A DNA stretch of 15,058 bases from Candidatus Hermodarchaeota archaeon (GTDB lineage Archaea; Asgardarchaeota; Hermodarchaeia; Hermodarchaeales; Hermodarchaeaceae), in the NCBI GenBank assembly GCA_016839995.1, contig JAEOTD010000030.1, positions 1 through 15,058 of the forward strand, given 5' to 3'. The first letter of the stretch is position 1, and the number at the start of each line of letters is the position of its first letter. Below the pieces are notes generated by a model. It was not told the DNA's origin, ran no database searches, and saw nothing but the letters and a program-made list of their open reading frames with translations. The position numbers and the translations under genes are program-made. Positions 6,157 through 13,787 of the stretch are shown here, one piece after another.

Positions 6157-6873
6157 GTGGCAGAAAAATACCAATGTCCTCTTTTCGTGTGGAAAACCGG
6201 AAAACTACTAGCGAACATCCATCAAGCTCTGACAGATAAATGGGAAGTCCACATGCACCCAATTGGTGAAATGGTCGAGATGCGTATTAGTGCAGGTGAA
6301 AATGTCGAACCCCTCACCTTGAATCTATACGTATCTTCAGGCAAAGCACTGTGGGGTTACATTGATCTCCCTGTCATCACTAACCAAATTGACCTATTGA
6401 AAGAAGTTATTGACCAACTCAAGACGAAAACTGAGGCGACATTGGGTCCTTCAAAACGTCGAGTGAAATTCAAATACGAAGGAGAATCAATCGAAACCGA
6501 AACTACTACCGCCGAAGTGTATAGCTGGGCAATGAATTACGGACTTCGATACTCACTGCAATCAGTCACGCGTTTCCTCACAGCCCTTGATGCTGCGCTT
6601 CGTGAACACGGTGGTCGAGGATTAGAAGGTAACGAATTTTTTGTCACCTACCGTGATGGAAATCTTCACCTTCAAGAACCCGCACTAAGCTTTGTCTTGG
6701 TATCTGCGTGGGGGTATTACAGCGCCTTTCTTTATTTGGGTGAAGAAAGTCTTGAAATTCAAGTCTGTGATGAAGAAAAGGAAAAATTCCCTGCTGACGA
6801 ATTCGACAAAGTCGTCATGACTGCCAAAGACCTCTTTGAATCGGACAAAGAAATCATCCTCAAGGACGCTTAG
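6157..6873 (+). CDS. Unrecognised soluble protein
   Basis: The frame encodes 238 residues from the GTG at 6157. That start has a strong GGTGA (6147-6151) five bases upstream, and it is preferred over the in-frame TTG at 6124, which has no ribosome-binding site. The protein has no signal peptide, membrane span or zinc motif. It is mixed alpha/beta, with acidic stretches at the C-terminus (CDEEKEKFPADEFD) and two halves separated by a Lys/Arg-rich segment (SKRRVKFKYEGES). The second half starts with an aromatic helix region (YSWAMNYGLRYSLQS) and a helix LTALDAALREHGG. I do not recognise the family. It ends 23 bases before the ECF-like membrane gene, and the two could be cotranscribed. The codon choices and composition look like those of the neighbours, so I take it as a real native gene of unknown function. 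Confidence 0.75.
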   Translation: MAEKYQCPLFVWKTGKLLANIHQALTDKWEVHMHPIGEMVEMRISAGENVEPLTLNLYVSSGKALWGYIDLPVITNQIDLLKEVIDQLKTKTEATLGPSKRRVKFKYEGESIETETTTAEVYSWAMNYGLRYSLQSVTRFLTALDAALREHGGRGLEGNEFFVTYRDGNLHLQEPALSFVLVSAWGYYSAFLYLGEESLEIQVCDEEKEKFPADEFDKVVMTAKDLFESDKEIILKDA

Positions 6874-6896
6874 ACATCATCTGAGGAAAGGATGAG

Positions 6897-7457
6897 TTGA
6901 CTTCGCTTAACCGATTTCTTCAACCGTCTCATGAGGGTTTTCTCCCACTTTCCCTCTGGATTGCCTTACTTGCGATCTTTTCCACAGTGGGTCTTGTTCT
7001 TCGCCAGGTTGCCATTCCCACTTTTTCATTGTATGTTACGCTCACCCCGGGTTTTGTTATGCCACTCCTTGTGGGAATCGTTTTGGGTCCCCTTGGTGGA
7101 ATTCTTTGTGGAGTCTTTGTAGGAATAAGTGGCGCTTTGTGGGAACCCATTTTGATTCCGTTGGTTGGAAACGTAGCCCTTGGAATTAGCACTGGTATTC
7201 CGACTTATTTTCGACATAAACTTCAACGGAGTTGGTGGATGGTTGTCTGTTTCATTTCCGCCATCATTATTGGAGGTTTTCTTCCCACCTTCACAATCGA
7301 AGTCCTCCTCTTTTTAGTTCCCCCAAATTTCGCCGCTTTAACAGCAAGTATTGATGCCGTTCAGGCAGGCATCTGGGTTTTAGTGGCAATTATTCTCGGT
7401 CAGGGAGTGATTGACCCCATTTTGTTGCGATATCGGAGAAGTAGGGAAACTGAGTAA
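6897..7457 (+). CDS. ECF-transporter S-component-like membrane protein
   Basis: The 186-residue protein is almost entirely hydrophobic with about six spans (roughly 16-37, 46-64, 66-84, 88-104, 113-131, 155-175) and a basic C-terminal tail. The small-residue-rich central stretch (LTPGFVMPLLVGIVLGP then GGILCGVFVGISGA) resembles S-components of energy-coupling-factor transporters, which bind a vitamin or related small molecule and work with a shared EcfT/EcfA module. No EcfA or EcfT gene lies in the window, so this would depend on a module elsewhere. The substrate cannot be told. The TTG start at 6897 is preceded by GAGGAAAGGAT, a good ribosome-binding region. The gene follows the unrecognised protein by 23 bases. 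A different six-span membrane protein of unknown role is the alternative. Confidence 0.65.
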   Translation: MTSLNRFLQPSHEGFLPLSLWIALLAIFSTVGLVLRQVAIPTFSLYVTLTPGFVMPLLVGIVLGPLGGILCGVFVGISGALWEPILIPLVGNVALGISTGIPTYFRHKLQRSWWMVVCFISAIIIGGFLPTFTIEVLLFLVPPNFAALTASIDAVQAGIWVLVAIILGQGVIDPILLRYRRSRETE

Positions 7458-7506
7458 AGATTAAGTAGGTTCTCAAGAATTAGCGCATAGTAACTCACAC
7501 AATGCT

Positions 7507-7518
7507 CAAGATATCTTG
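7507..7518. promoter_or_regulatory. Perfect 12-base palindrome just before a ribosome-binding site
   Basis: CAAGATATCTTG is its own reverse complement. It ends two bases before the GGTGA (7520-7524) that serves the membrane/PH-domain gene, in the 75-base gap after the ECF-like gene. It is a candidate binding site for a dimeric regulator, or a hairpin that could mask the ribosome-binding site; chance cannot be excluded. Confidence 0.28.
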
Positions 7519-7532
7519 TGGTGAGAATAATA

Positions 7533-8270
7533 ATGTCAGATGAAACTTTTGACTCGGAACCTACACTCCCCCCAGAAGAACCGCCAGTGAAAGAATCAGA
7601 GAAAGAATTACAAGAAATTACAGTGCGTGAATACCCCAAAACTGTTCTCTTCTATCCAATGCTTTTTTTCTCTCTCATTCTTGGTTTGGTGACGTATCTA
7701 CTTCCCGCCTTTATTTTGGATCCAGGAATTCGTGATAGTTGGCTTTTCACAATCGCTTTCATTTGGTTCGTTTTGTTCTTCTTCAATCTACTCATCGTAA
7801 CTTTCGAATTCGGAAAATCCATTGTAGTTGCGCTAGCGTTAATCCTTGTCATTCTTGCCTTGGTCGTAATTCTTGTCTTCAACTTGTACGGCTATCTATT
7901 TGTCATCAATCCATCGACCCTTCGATTATTCATTAGCGTGGAGGCTTATCTTGCCTTCTTCGTCGTCTTCCTATTCGTCCTATTTCTTGCATGGATTAAA
8001 ACCCGGATGTATTACTTCAGGATCACACCTAATGAAATCATTTACAAGAAGGGAATCATGGGTGATGTGGAACGGTATGGGACAACGAATGTGATGGTTC
8101 ATAAAGAGATTCACGACCTCTTTGAGTTTCTCCTTATGCGCTCTGGTCGGTTGACCATCACCCTTCCAGGACGAAAAACCTCCATCATGCTTGACAACAT
8201 TCCAAATATCAATACCGTAGAAACTAAGATTCTCCAACTACTCCGACGCATCGAAGTAGACATCGACTAA
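7533..8270 (+). CDS. Membrane protein with C-terminal bacterial PH-like (bPH2) domain
   Basis: The 245-residue protein has an acidic, proline-rich cytosolic N-terminus (1-30), four hydrophobic spans (about 36-60, 70-92, 97-120, 137-156) and a soluble tail (158-240). The tail pattern (YYFRITPNEIIYKKG, then MGDVERYG, a helix, GRLTITLPG and IMLDNIPN) resembles the bPH2 domains found after membrane helices in YdbS/YdbT-type proteins, a likeness I judge moderate. These proteins are poorly understood; roles in membrane stress or lipid-linked functions have been proposed. I set the start at the ATG at 7533, because the GTG at 7518 overlaps the GGTGA ribosome-binding site (7520-7524) that serves the ATG with an 8-base gap. 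The gene lies 75 bases after the ECF-like gene, and an imperfect hairpin with a T-run follows its stop. Confidence 0.75.
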   Translation: MSDETFDSEPTLPPEEPPVKESEKELQEITVREYPKTVLFYPMLFFSLILGLVTYLLPAFILDPGIRDSWLFTIAFIWFVLFFFNLLIVTFEFGKSIVVALALILVILALVVILVFNLYGYLFVINPSTLRLFISVEAYLAFFVVFLFVLFLAWIKTRMYYFRITPNEIIYKKGIMGDVERYGTTNVMVHKEIHDLFEFLLMRSGRLTITLPGRKTSIMLDNIPNINTVETKILQLLRRIEVDID

Positions 8271-8281
8271 ACAGAATTAAT

Positions 8282-8342
8282 GGGCGAAAAATCTTCTTTC
8301 ACCAGACAAGAAGAAAATCATCGCCCCACCCCTTTCCTTTTT
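8282..8342 (+). terminator. Long imperfect hairpin followed by T-rich tract
   Basis: GGGCGA (8282-8287) pairs with TCGCCC (8321-8326), and inside it TCTTCTT (8292-8298) pairs with AAGAAGA (8308-8314), leaving a 9-base loop and internal loops of 4 and 6 bases. A pyrimidine stretch ending in five T (8338-8342) follows. It starts 12 bases after the stop of the membrane/PH-domain gene, which suggests a transcription terminator for the upstream cluster. It also lies in the upstream region of the tandem winged-helix gene, so a leader-RNA role is possible. The pairing is read directly; stability was not computed. Confidence 0.5.
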
Positions 8343-8382
8343 ACCCGATATGATGCCATGATAGATAGTGAGTGATTGCGCT

Positions 8383-10395
8383 ATGGCAGCAGAGACAATT
8401 CTTCGAACATGGTTCACAAATTCCATTCAGCCCAGCAAGACCATGTTATGGGTCTCTGCTGTGACTCCCGACACATTTCAAAGCAACCCCCGAATATTGG
8501 AAGAATTACTCAAGCGCCCATTAGAGATTCCTGATGCCATGGGTCAGCAAAGGGCTACAGCCCGATATAGCGCCTGCCTAATTGCCCGAGCAATTAGTGA
8601 AATGACTCCCAATCCATCCCAACTCATTTCGTATCTTCAGGAGTTCAACTTCTTTCAGAATCCTGACATCCTCCTTCATAAACCGTTTCCGGATTCACTT
8701 CAAACCCACATAAAGAAGCTTATCCGTGAAGGGTTTGACCCAGCGACTTTTTGGCAATATGAGCTTCGATCCCTATCCCAACATTTCCAAGAGGGATTGC
8801 ACATCCTTCGTACACTCTTCAAAGTTAGACGGCCCCAAAAGCACACCCCCAAACTCACTTCATTTTTTGTCAATGAACATGAATGGTGGGGAACTAACTA
8901 TTTTCACGACTCCAACATTGTGAATATCCATCCTCCTTTCCTTTTCTTACCAGCTGTGAGTAAGAGTCTGGTTCTTCGTGATGTCGTGCGCATCTTCCTT
9001 CCAACCAGTTTCCAAAACGCTCTCGATGTACAAGAATTCGCTAATGTTCTTGTCACAGACCTTGTGGACTCCACTGAACGACAGGTTTGGAATCAAATCA
9101 AATGGAATGGAACACAGCCTACACCAGAACAACAAGAATGGATTTCCACCATGATTGCGGTAACACCAGGCCTTATTGAAAAAGGTCGGCTTCCTGCACT
9201 TTACAAACGCTTGAAACGAATTGACTCTCTAGTGGATAGAGTACCAACCGGTTCATTTACCATTATTGCCCAACAAGAACTGTTTGAAATCAAACCTCGT
9301 CCGGCTATCACAGGCCCTCAAGAAAAAATCCTCCTTACCTTAGCGAAAGACCCTCTAGCAAGTGAACGCCAAATAGCAACAGCAACTAAACTTGCACGTG
9401 GCACGGTCAATCGTAATCTATTGACCTTACAAGAGCAATTTGGTATTACTGTTCCTGGAGAAATTAACTATCAAAAAATCGGACTCTCTCCGCTTCTCCT
9501 AGCAGTATCATCCCAGACAAGTACGGCAACTGGAAGTACCAAACTCTTTGAGCTTGGTCAGCAGCTTCAAACATTTCCCTATTGTTTCCGATTACATGCC
9601 CCTCAATCCCCAGCCAGCACAACATTGCATGCAATAATCGCGCTTCCGGAGCGTATAATTCCCGATTTCCTGAACCTTTTGGATAAATGGAAAAAAGGTA
9701 CGCAATTGTCTACCCAGCTGCACCGAATAAGCCAATATGATTGGGGATTGGATTTTGCCTACTGGACTGGATTTCTTCCTGTTGAATGGAAAATCCTTGC
9801 CAGCAGCTCACTTCGACCAGAAAGCTCAGAATCCAATATCACTAACTCCATTCAATATGAAGATCCAGTCATCAAACTCACCCGTGAAGCTCTACGAGTA
9901 CTCCTCATTCTCCAAAACGATATGCGGGTAAGTCAACGTCAATTAGCAAAGGATGCACAAACTTCGGTGACAACTGCTGCAAATCATTACAATCGATTAA
10001 TCCCTGATATTATAACTCCATATCCAGGATTCACACACCCACCGCTTCCTGAAGGTGCCCTTCTTACAGTTGACGCTTCATTGGGTGATAACGCAAATGA
10101 ATTACTGGCTGGAATTCGTTTATTACCTGGGTTCCAAATTTGGCATCTTGCTCAATCTCCCACTCAAGACCCGTCCTCATTTCTTATCACAGTGAATTTA
10201 CCTGAAGGTGGTCTTGTCCCATTCTTAGCCGCTTTCGAAGAGGTTACGAGCTTCTATGATGTTATTCCAAGTCTTCCCCAGATTGTTTCTCATCAACTAC
10301 CACAAGTTCATGAATTGCCTTTAGCACTTTTCAAAACCGTGGGTCAAGAGTGGATGTGTTCATCATCACTGTTAGAATCATTATTCCATCCCTAG
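8383..10395 (+). CDS. Tandem winged-helix regulator-like protein with unknown N-terminal half
   Basis: The protein has 670 residues from the ATG at 8383; an in-frame GTG at 8368 would add five. The first 300 residues match no family I recognise and include an aromatic segment (NEHEWWGTNYFHDSN) and helical stretches. Two similar units then follow. Near 310-355 is a winged-helix pattern (QEKILLTLAKDP, ERQIATATKLARGTVNRNLLTL) followed by a beta-rich sensor-like region. Near 500-545 is a second one (REALRVLLILQNDMRVSQRQLAKDAQTS), again followed by a ligand-domain-like region. The arrangement looks like a duplicated Lrp/AsnC- or MarR-style DNA-binding plus sensor module in one chain. That likeness is an inference. 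The protein probably binds DNA; its target is unknown. The gene follows a possible terminator and ends before a T6 run at 10432-10437. Confidence 0.7.
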   Translation: MAAETILRTWFTNSIQPSKTMLWVSAVTPDTFQSNPRILEELLKRPLEIPDAMGQQRATARYSACLIARAISEMTPNPSQLISYLQEFNFFQNPDILLHKPFPDSLQTHIKKLIREGFDPATFWQYELRSLSQHFQEGLHILRTLFKVRRPQKHTPKLTSFFVNEHEWWGTNYFHDSNIVNIHPPFLFLPAVSKSLVLRDVVRIFLPTSFQNALDVQEFANVLVTDLVDSTERQVWNQIKWNGTQPTPEQQEWISTMIAVTPGLIEKGRLPALYKRLKRIDSLVDRVPTGSFTIIAQQELFEIKPRPAITGPQEKILLTLAKDPLASERQIATATKLARGTVNRNLLTLQEQFGITVPGEINYQKIGLSPLLLAVSSQTSTATGSTKLFELGQQLQTFPYCFRLHAPQSPASTTLHAIIALPERIIPDFLNLLDKWKKGTQLSTQLHRISQYDWGLDFAYWTGFLPVEWKILASSSLRPESSESNITNSIQYEDPVIKLTREALRVLLILQNDMRVSQRQLAKDAQTSVTTAANHYNRLIPDIITPYPGFTHPPLPEGALLTVDASLGDNANELLAGIRLLPGFQIWHLAQSPTQDPSSFLITVNLPEGGLVPFLAAFEEVTSFYDVIPSLPQIVSHQLPQVHELPLALFKTVGQEWMCSSSLLESLFHP

Positions 10396-10431
10396 TAACA
10401 CGGGTGAAATCGCGGCTAACACTATTGTTGA

Positions 10432-10437
10432 TTTTTT
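10432..10437 (+). terminator. T-run terminator candidate after the tandem winged-helix gene
   Basis: Six consecutive T lie 37 bases after the TAG of the rightward regulator gene and just before the stop of the converging top6A. Archaeal termination often needs only such a T-run in the non-template strand. No convincing stem precedes it. Confidence 0.35.
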
Positions 10438-10438
10438 A

Positions 10439-11674
10439 TTAAATCCAATCTCCGGTTTCCAGTTTTGTTGGGAGATAAGTATCGGCCAAGAATTCGAATC
10501 CGTGAGTGCTTAGAGCCTGGATTTCCGCTTTTTCTTTACGTTTCACCATCAGCCGAATATCCGCTACCCATTTACGGTTTTGCGCAACGAAAGGCTCATT
10601 CAAAACCGCCTTTGCACGTTTAATATCCTCAGGCGTCATACGGAGCCGACATTCTTTGGGGATATTATACTCGTCTAAGTCCCGTCCAAGAACACCAAGT
10701 AATCGCAAATCAGGAGTGGCCAAGAAGGGACTTTCATAACTGAGACGTTTACTTCCTCGAAGGTAGACACTGTGAATGTAATGCCCAAAGGGATCTGCAT
10801 CAACTAAAGTAAAGGCAGGAAGTTTCAATTCTTTGGAGAGACGTCGGGCAAAAATTCGACTAGCGATATCAGGTGAGCCTTTGGCAGTCATAAGAATACA
10901 GGGATATTTATTCCACCATTTAACCTCACTGAGCCTTAGCATCGCAGCATCCTTTTCGACAATGAGGAGGAATTCAGCATCAGATTCTACAATTTCCACT
11001 CTGTCTACAAAGGGAGTAACTGACCAGCCTCCAGTTCCCAGTCGCGTGCAATCAATTCGATCCCCGCTATCTTCTAGAACGACTCGACCCAACACGGTGC
11101 CTTTAGCGCTAGCAACGATATGGGTGGATTCGCGGTTGGTTCCCAATAACGGGGCGATATCATCAATGGCATTGTCGCTTTGTCGCTGCTCTTCAAAAAG
11201 GTTCACGTCATTGTAGAATATTTCTCGCTTAGTGGCATGGATGTCTTTTTCTAAGAGCTCATGAACGATTTCTAACACTCGAATCAGACGTGTAACATCT
11301 TTCGCAGTGCGAAGACTTCCTAGCGAGCGTACAGTGGTTTTTTCTCCTAGTAATAGCAGGTCGTTTTCTTCATCCCAGATAATATTCCCGCTACCTCGTA
11401 ATGGTAATTCTAGCGAGGGGGGATTACCCTTCCTAATTCCTTTGACGAGTGATCGCATCAGGGTGTGGATTTCCTCGTGTAATTTGTCTGCGTCTTTTTC
11501 CGTGACAAGTTTTACTCCACGTGGAAGCTTCCCACTTGCCTGTGTTTTTTGAATACTCGCCCGGAGTTTCTGAACCGCTTTGAATTTCCCAGCTGGAGGG
11601 CTTCCAGGCTCTGTGACATGGTTTTCGAGAGTCGTACTAGCGCTTGACCGGCGGCGTCGACTGCGTGTGCTCAT
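10439..11674 (-). CDS. top6A: DNA topoisomerase VI subunit A
   Basis: The 411-residue protein is the DNA-cleaving subunit of type IIB topoisomerase VI, related to Spo11. It cuts both strands through a catalytic tyrosine, Y154 in TKREIFY. The Toprim metal site is present as E240 in VEKDA and D292/D294 in VDADPFG. The conserved ELPLRGSGNIIWDEE stretch (89-103) and the DDIAPLLG block (171-178) also fit. The first 60 residues form a basic, Ser/Arg-rich extension (six Arg in the first nine residues) before the usual core, so the protein is slightly longer than the common 360-390. It works as an A2B2 complex with Top6B to relax supercoils and decatenate DNA. Its ATG overlaps the stop of top6B by ATGA, showing translational coupling in one operon. 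The start is firm because of that overlap. Confidence 0.97.
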   Translation of the reverse strand: MSTRSRRRRSSASTTLENHVTEPGSPPAGKFKAVQKLRASIQKTQASGKLPRGVKLVTEKDADKLHEEIHTLMRSLVKGIRKGNPPSLELPLRGSGNIIWDEENDLLLLGEKTTVRSLGSLRTAKDVTRLIRVLEIVHELLEKDIHATKREIFYNDVNLFEEQRQSDNAIDDIAPLLGTNRESTHIVASAKGTVLGRVVLEDSGDRIDCTRLGTGGWSVTPFVDRVEIVESDAEFLLIVEKDAAMLRLSEVKWWNKYPCILMTAKGSPDIASRIFARRLSKELKLPAFTLVDADPFGHYIHSVYLRGSKRLSYESPFLATPDLRLLGVLGRDLDEYNIPKECRLRMTPEDIKRAKAVLNEPFVAQNRKWVADIRLMVKRKEKAEIQALSTHGFEFLADTYLPTKLETGDWI

Positions 11675-13551
11675 TCAACCGCCACCTCCTCAGTTTCTTC
11701 TTGTGTAGACGAGATGGTTCGATCAATCCCTGCAACCTTAACGATTACATCTTCCAGTTGCTGGGGAAGATTTTCCAGTTGATTCTTCGACATCTTAGAA
11801 TCTGTACTTTGAATATTCACCAAAGACTGAGCAACCATTCGTGAATATCTGAGTAGCACATCAGCACGGCGTTCTTGTTCACGTCGGGCAATTACCCGAA
11901 CAATATGGCGACGAAGCTTTCGACCAACTTCTTCAAATGCCAGTTTCAATTCTCGCAGGAGTAAGTCGTCTTCAGCAAGCGCTTGTTTGGATTGAGCTTT
12001 GAAAATAAGGTGAACAAACGGACCAACAACATTGGCTACGAGCCGAACGGGTCCTGTGGGTAATCCATTGCTTGCTACATCCATGCGGTAGTTCCGCCAA
12101 TTAACTGAGGATGCTGCCTTCCAAATTGCGCAGTCAGAATTATCACGAAGTTTGGGTGTTCGATTAACAAACCTGTAAAGGACACCAACTCCAGACTGAT
12201 TAGACAGTTTGGGATCATAAACTGCAGCCACTTCGACGGTGAAGGCTAAGCCTTTACTACTGGTTGGGGGTCGACTTACTGCTTCAACAAACTCAGCTTC
12301 AAAGATTTCTTGGAGGGTTTTTCTAATAACATCCTCACCGACTGGAACCACAGTTTCAGTTGGAGGAGCATAGTATTTCTCCGAGATGAAACTAGCGTAT
12401 AGGGCTTTAACCTGAGCTTGAGAGAGCTTCTTGGGCGAGTCTTTTGACGTGATAGGATCAGTTCGAAGTCGTTTTGCAGCTTTGGCTACTATTTGGTGTG
12501 CTTTCCGTCGACTTAATCGACAATAACTTTTAGCTAAGAAATCAGTCAAGGATTTTTGAGAAGTGTTCCGGATTAAATCTTGAAAATCCCCAATACTCGT
12601 CGATGCGGGGTGGGGCATAGCGTAACTGGGTTCACGTACAAACTCCCGTACTCTCCGTGGAAACATATACAGATCCCCATATGGATCAATAAACACGATG
12701 TTAACATGAGCATTCAAGTAGGATGTTTGGCGAACATATTCGTCAGCATATCCTCGACGATAAGGTAGATTCAGAAAGGAAAGTTGAAGATACGTCCCAT
12801 GATTGAAGGACATTGGAATTGCAGTTTCTTTCAAGAGATAGTCTTTCTTGTTTTTACTCGTTGTAAAGAAAATTGAGCCATATCCCTGACGTTCAGCAGG
12901 ATGGCGAGTAGCAACCACTATGGGTCGACCAGTGGTGTTTTGAGCATCACTGAAGGCACTGGATGCTCCAAACCCTTGACTGCCTCGAGTCTGTCGCAGT
13001 TTGAGACTCTTACTACTTGCTAGGTACAGACCGTATTGTTGCAGGTCACGCTTCGTCATCCCCATCCCTGTATCAAGGGATTCAAAACTATACATCATTA
13101 AGTTCCTTCCGGCAACTTCTGAAGGAAGAATCTCTGGCTTCTCAAGTTCTTGAAGAACCATCACCAAGAATGGTTCATGATTGATGAGGTTGCGAATCGG
13201 GCTAGCTAACACCTTGATTCGTTCAGAGATAGCATGAGCAGAAGTGGGCCTACGAGATGTCTTCAATGGTTGTGGAATTTTGAGATAGGAGAGCGTTTCT
13301 GGCGGATCAGGTAATAGAAGGGGACCTGATTTTGGCTTGGAGACGCGTTGCCAGTAATACGTTTCGAGGGCATCGAGGGCGTTATCACTGAACTCAGCAC
13401 AATACTGGGTGAATTTGTGCATTTCCATGGAAAAGCCGACTAGTTGGGTTCGTTTACGAAAGAATTCAGCGACTTCTCCACGACGAATTACACTATTTTG
13501 TTCAGATTGTTTGGTTGTTGCAGGTTTAGCAGTCTGTGTGGGTTTTCCCAT
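11671..13551 (-). CDS. top6B: DNA topoisomerase VI subunit B
   Basis: The 626-residue protein is the ATPase subunit of topoisomerase VI. The GHKL site shows E53 and N57 in EFSDNALDA, D160-x-G-x-G in LDTGMGM and the glycine loop TRGSQGFGASSA (188-199). An H2TH-like segment with PHPASTSIGDFQDLI follows at 313-327. The transducer domain shows the LYRFVNRTP motif (458-466), CAIWKA and a switch-lysine candidate K522 in AQSKQALA. ATP binding dimerises B and drives strand passage by the A subunits. N57 and D160 are about 103 residues apart, while typical archaeal Top6B has roughly 35, so about 70 extra residues lie between the first two ATP-binding motifs. No Ig-like C-terminal domain is evident. 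A GGGGT ribosome-binding site lies before the ATG. The stop overlaps the top6A start. Confidence 0.96.
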   Translation of the reverse strand: MGKPTQTAKPATTKQSEQNSVIRRGEVAEFFRKRTQLVGFSMEMHKFTQYCAEFSDNALDALETYYWQRVSKPKSGPLLLPDPPETLSYLKIPQPLKTSRRPTSAHAISERIKVLASPIRNLINHEPFLVMVLQELEKPEILPSEVAGRNLMMYSFESLDTGMGMTKRDLQQYGLYLASSKSLKLRQTRGSQGFGASSAFSDAQNTTGRPIVVATRHPAERQGYGSIFFTTSKNKKDYLLKETAIPMSFNHGTYLQLSFLNLPYRRGYADEYVRQTSYLNAHVNIVFIDPYGDLYMFPRRVREFVREPSYAMPHPASTSIGDFQDLIRNTSQKSLTDFLAKSYCRLSRRKAHQIVAKAAKRLRTDPITSKDSPKKLSQAQVKALYASFISEKYYAPPTETVVPVGEDVIRKTLQEIFEAEFVEAVSRPPTSSKGLAFTVEVAAVYDPKLSNQSGVGVLYRFVNRTPKLRDNSDCAIWKAASSVNWRNYRMDVASNGLPTGPVRLVANVVGPFVHLIFKAQSKQALAEDDLLLRELKLAFEEVGRKLRRHIVRVIARREQERRADVLLRYSRMVAQSLVNIQSTDSKMSKNQLENLPQQLEDVIVKVAGIDRTISSTQEETEEVAVE

Positions 13552-13787
13552 CTGATATTACCCCGCTTTGGATTCAGTGCCGACTAAAACCGATAACCGC
13601 TTGAACAAGGGAGAGGAGACCTTAAATCTTTGTGTTAAGCGTAGAGCATCTCTCCATTGCCATAAGGATATCGTGAGACCCTTGCAGGTATCATTTAGAG
13701 GACCTGTCGCTACCTGAATAAGGCGCGGATTCACGTGAATGTTATATCGAGTGGAAATAACTCGTCGTATAAGAGTAATAGGGGGTG
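13552..13787. other. Intergenic region upstream of top6B
   Basis: The 236 bases between the M20 peptidase stop and top6B hold the top6BA promoter, with a TATA-like AAGATTTAAGG on the minus strand (complement of 13620-13630) about 75 bases before the ATG. A perfect palindrome lies at 13729-13740. A minus-strand frame from GTG at 13734 to TAA at 13558 would encode 58 residues, rich in Leu, Arg and Ser, with no ribosome-binding site and codon use unlike the neighbours; I do not call it a gene. Confidence 0.4.
13729..13740. promoter_or_regulatory. Perfect 12-base palindrome ATTCACGTGAAT
   Basis: The 12 bases are their own reverse complement with a CACGTG core. The site lies about 180 bases upstream of the top6B ATG and 50 bases after the M20 peptidase stop. 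It is a plausible site for a dimeric DNA-binding protein acting on top6BA. Evidence is the symmetry and the intergenic position only. Confidence 0.3.

Noticed and set aside
10833..11216. A 127-residue plus-strand frame opposite top6A
   Set aside because: It is fully antisense to the catalytic core of top6A and has a low-complexity Ser/Arg composition typical of a shadow frame.
13558..13734. A 58-residue minus-strand frame between the M20 peptidase and top6B
   Set aside because: There is no ribosome-binding site, the GTG start lies in a palindrome, and the composition (many Leu/Arg/Ser, few acidic residues) is unlike neighbouring proteins.
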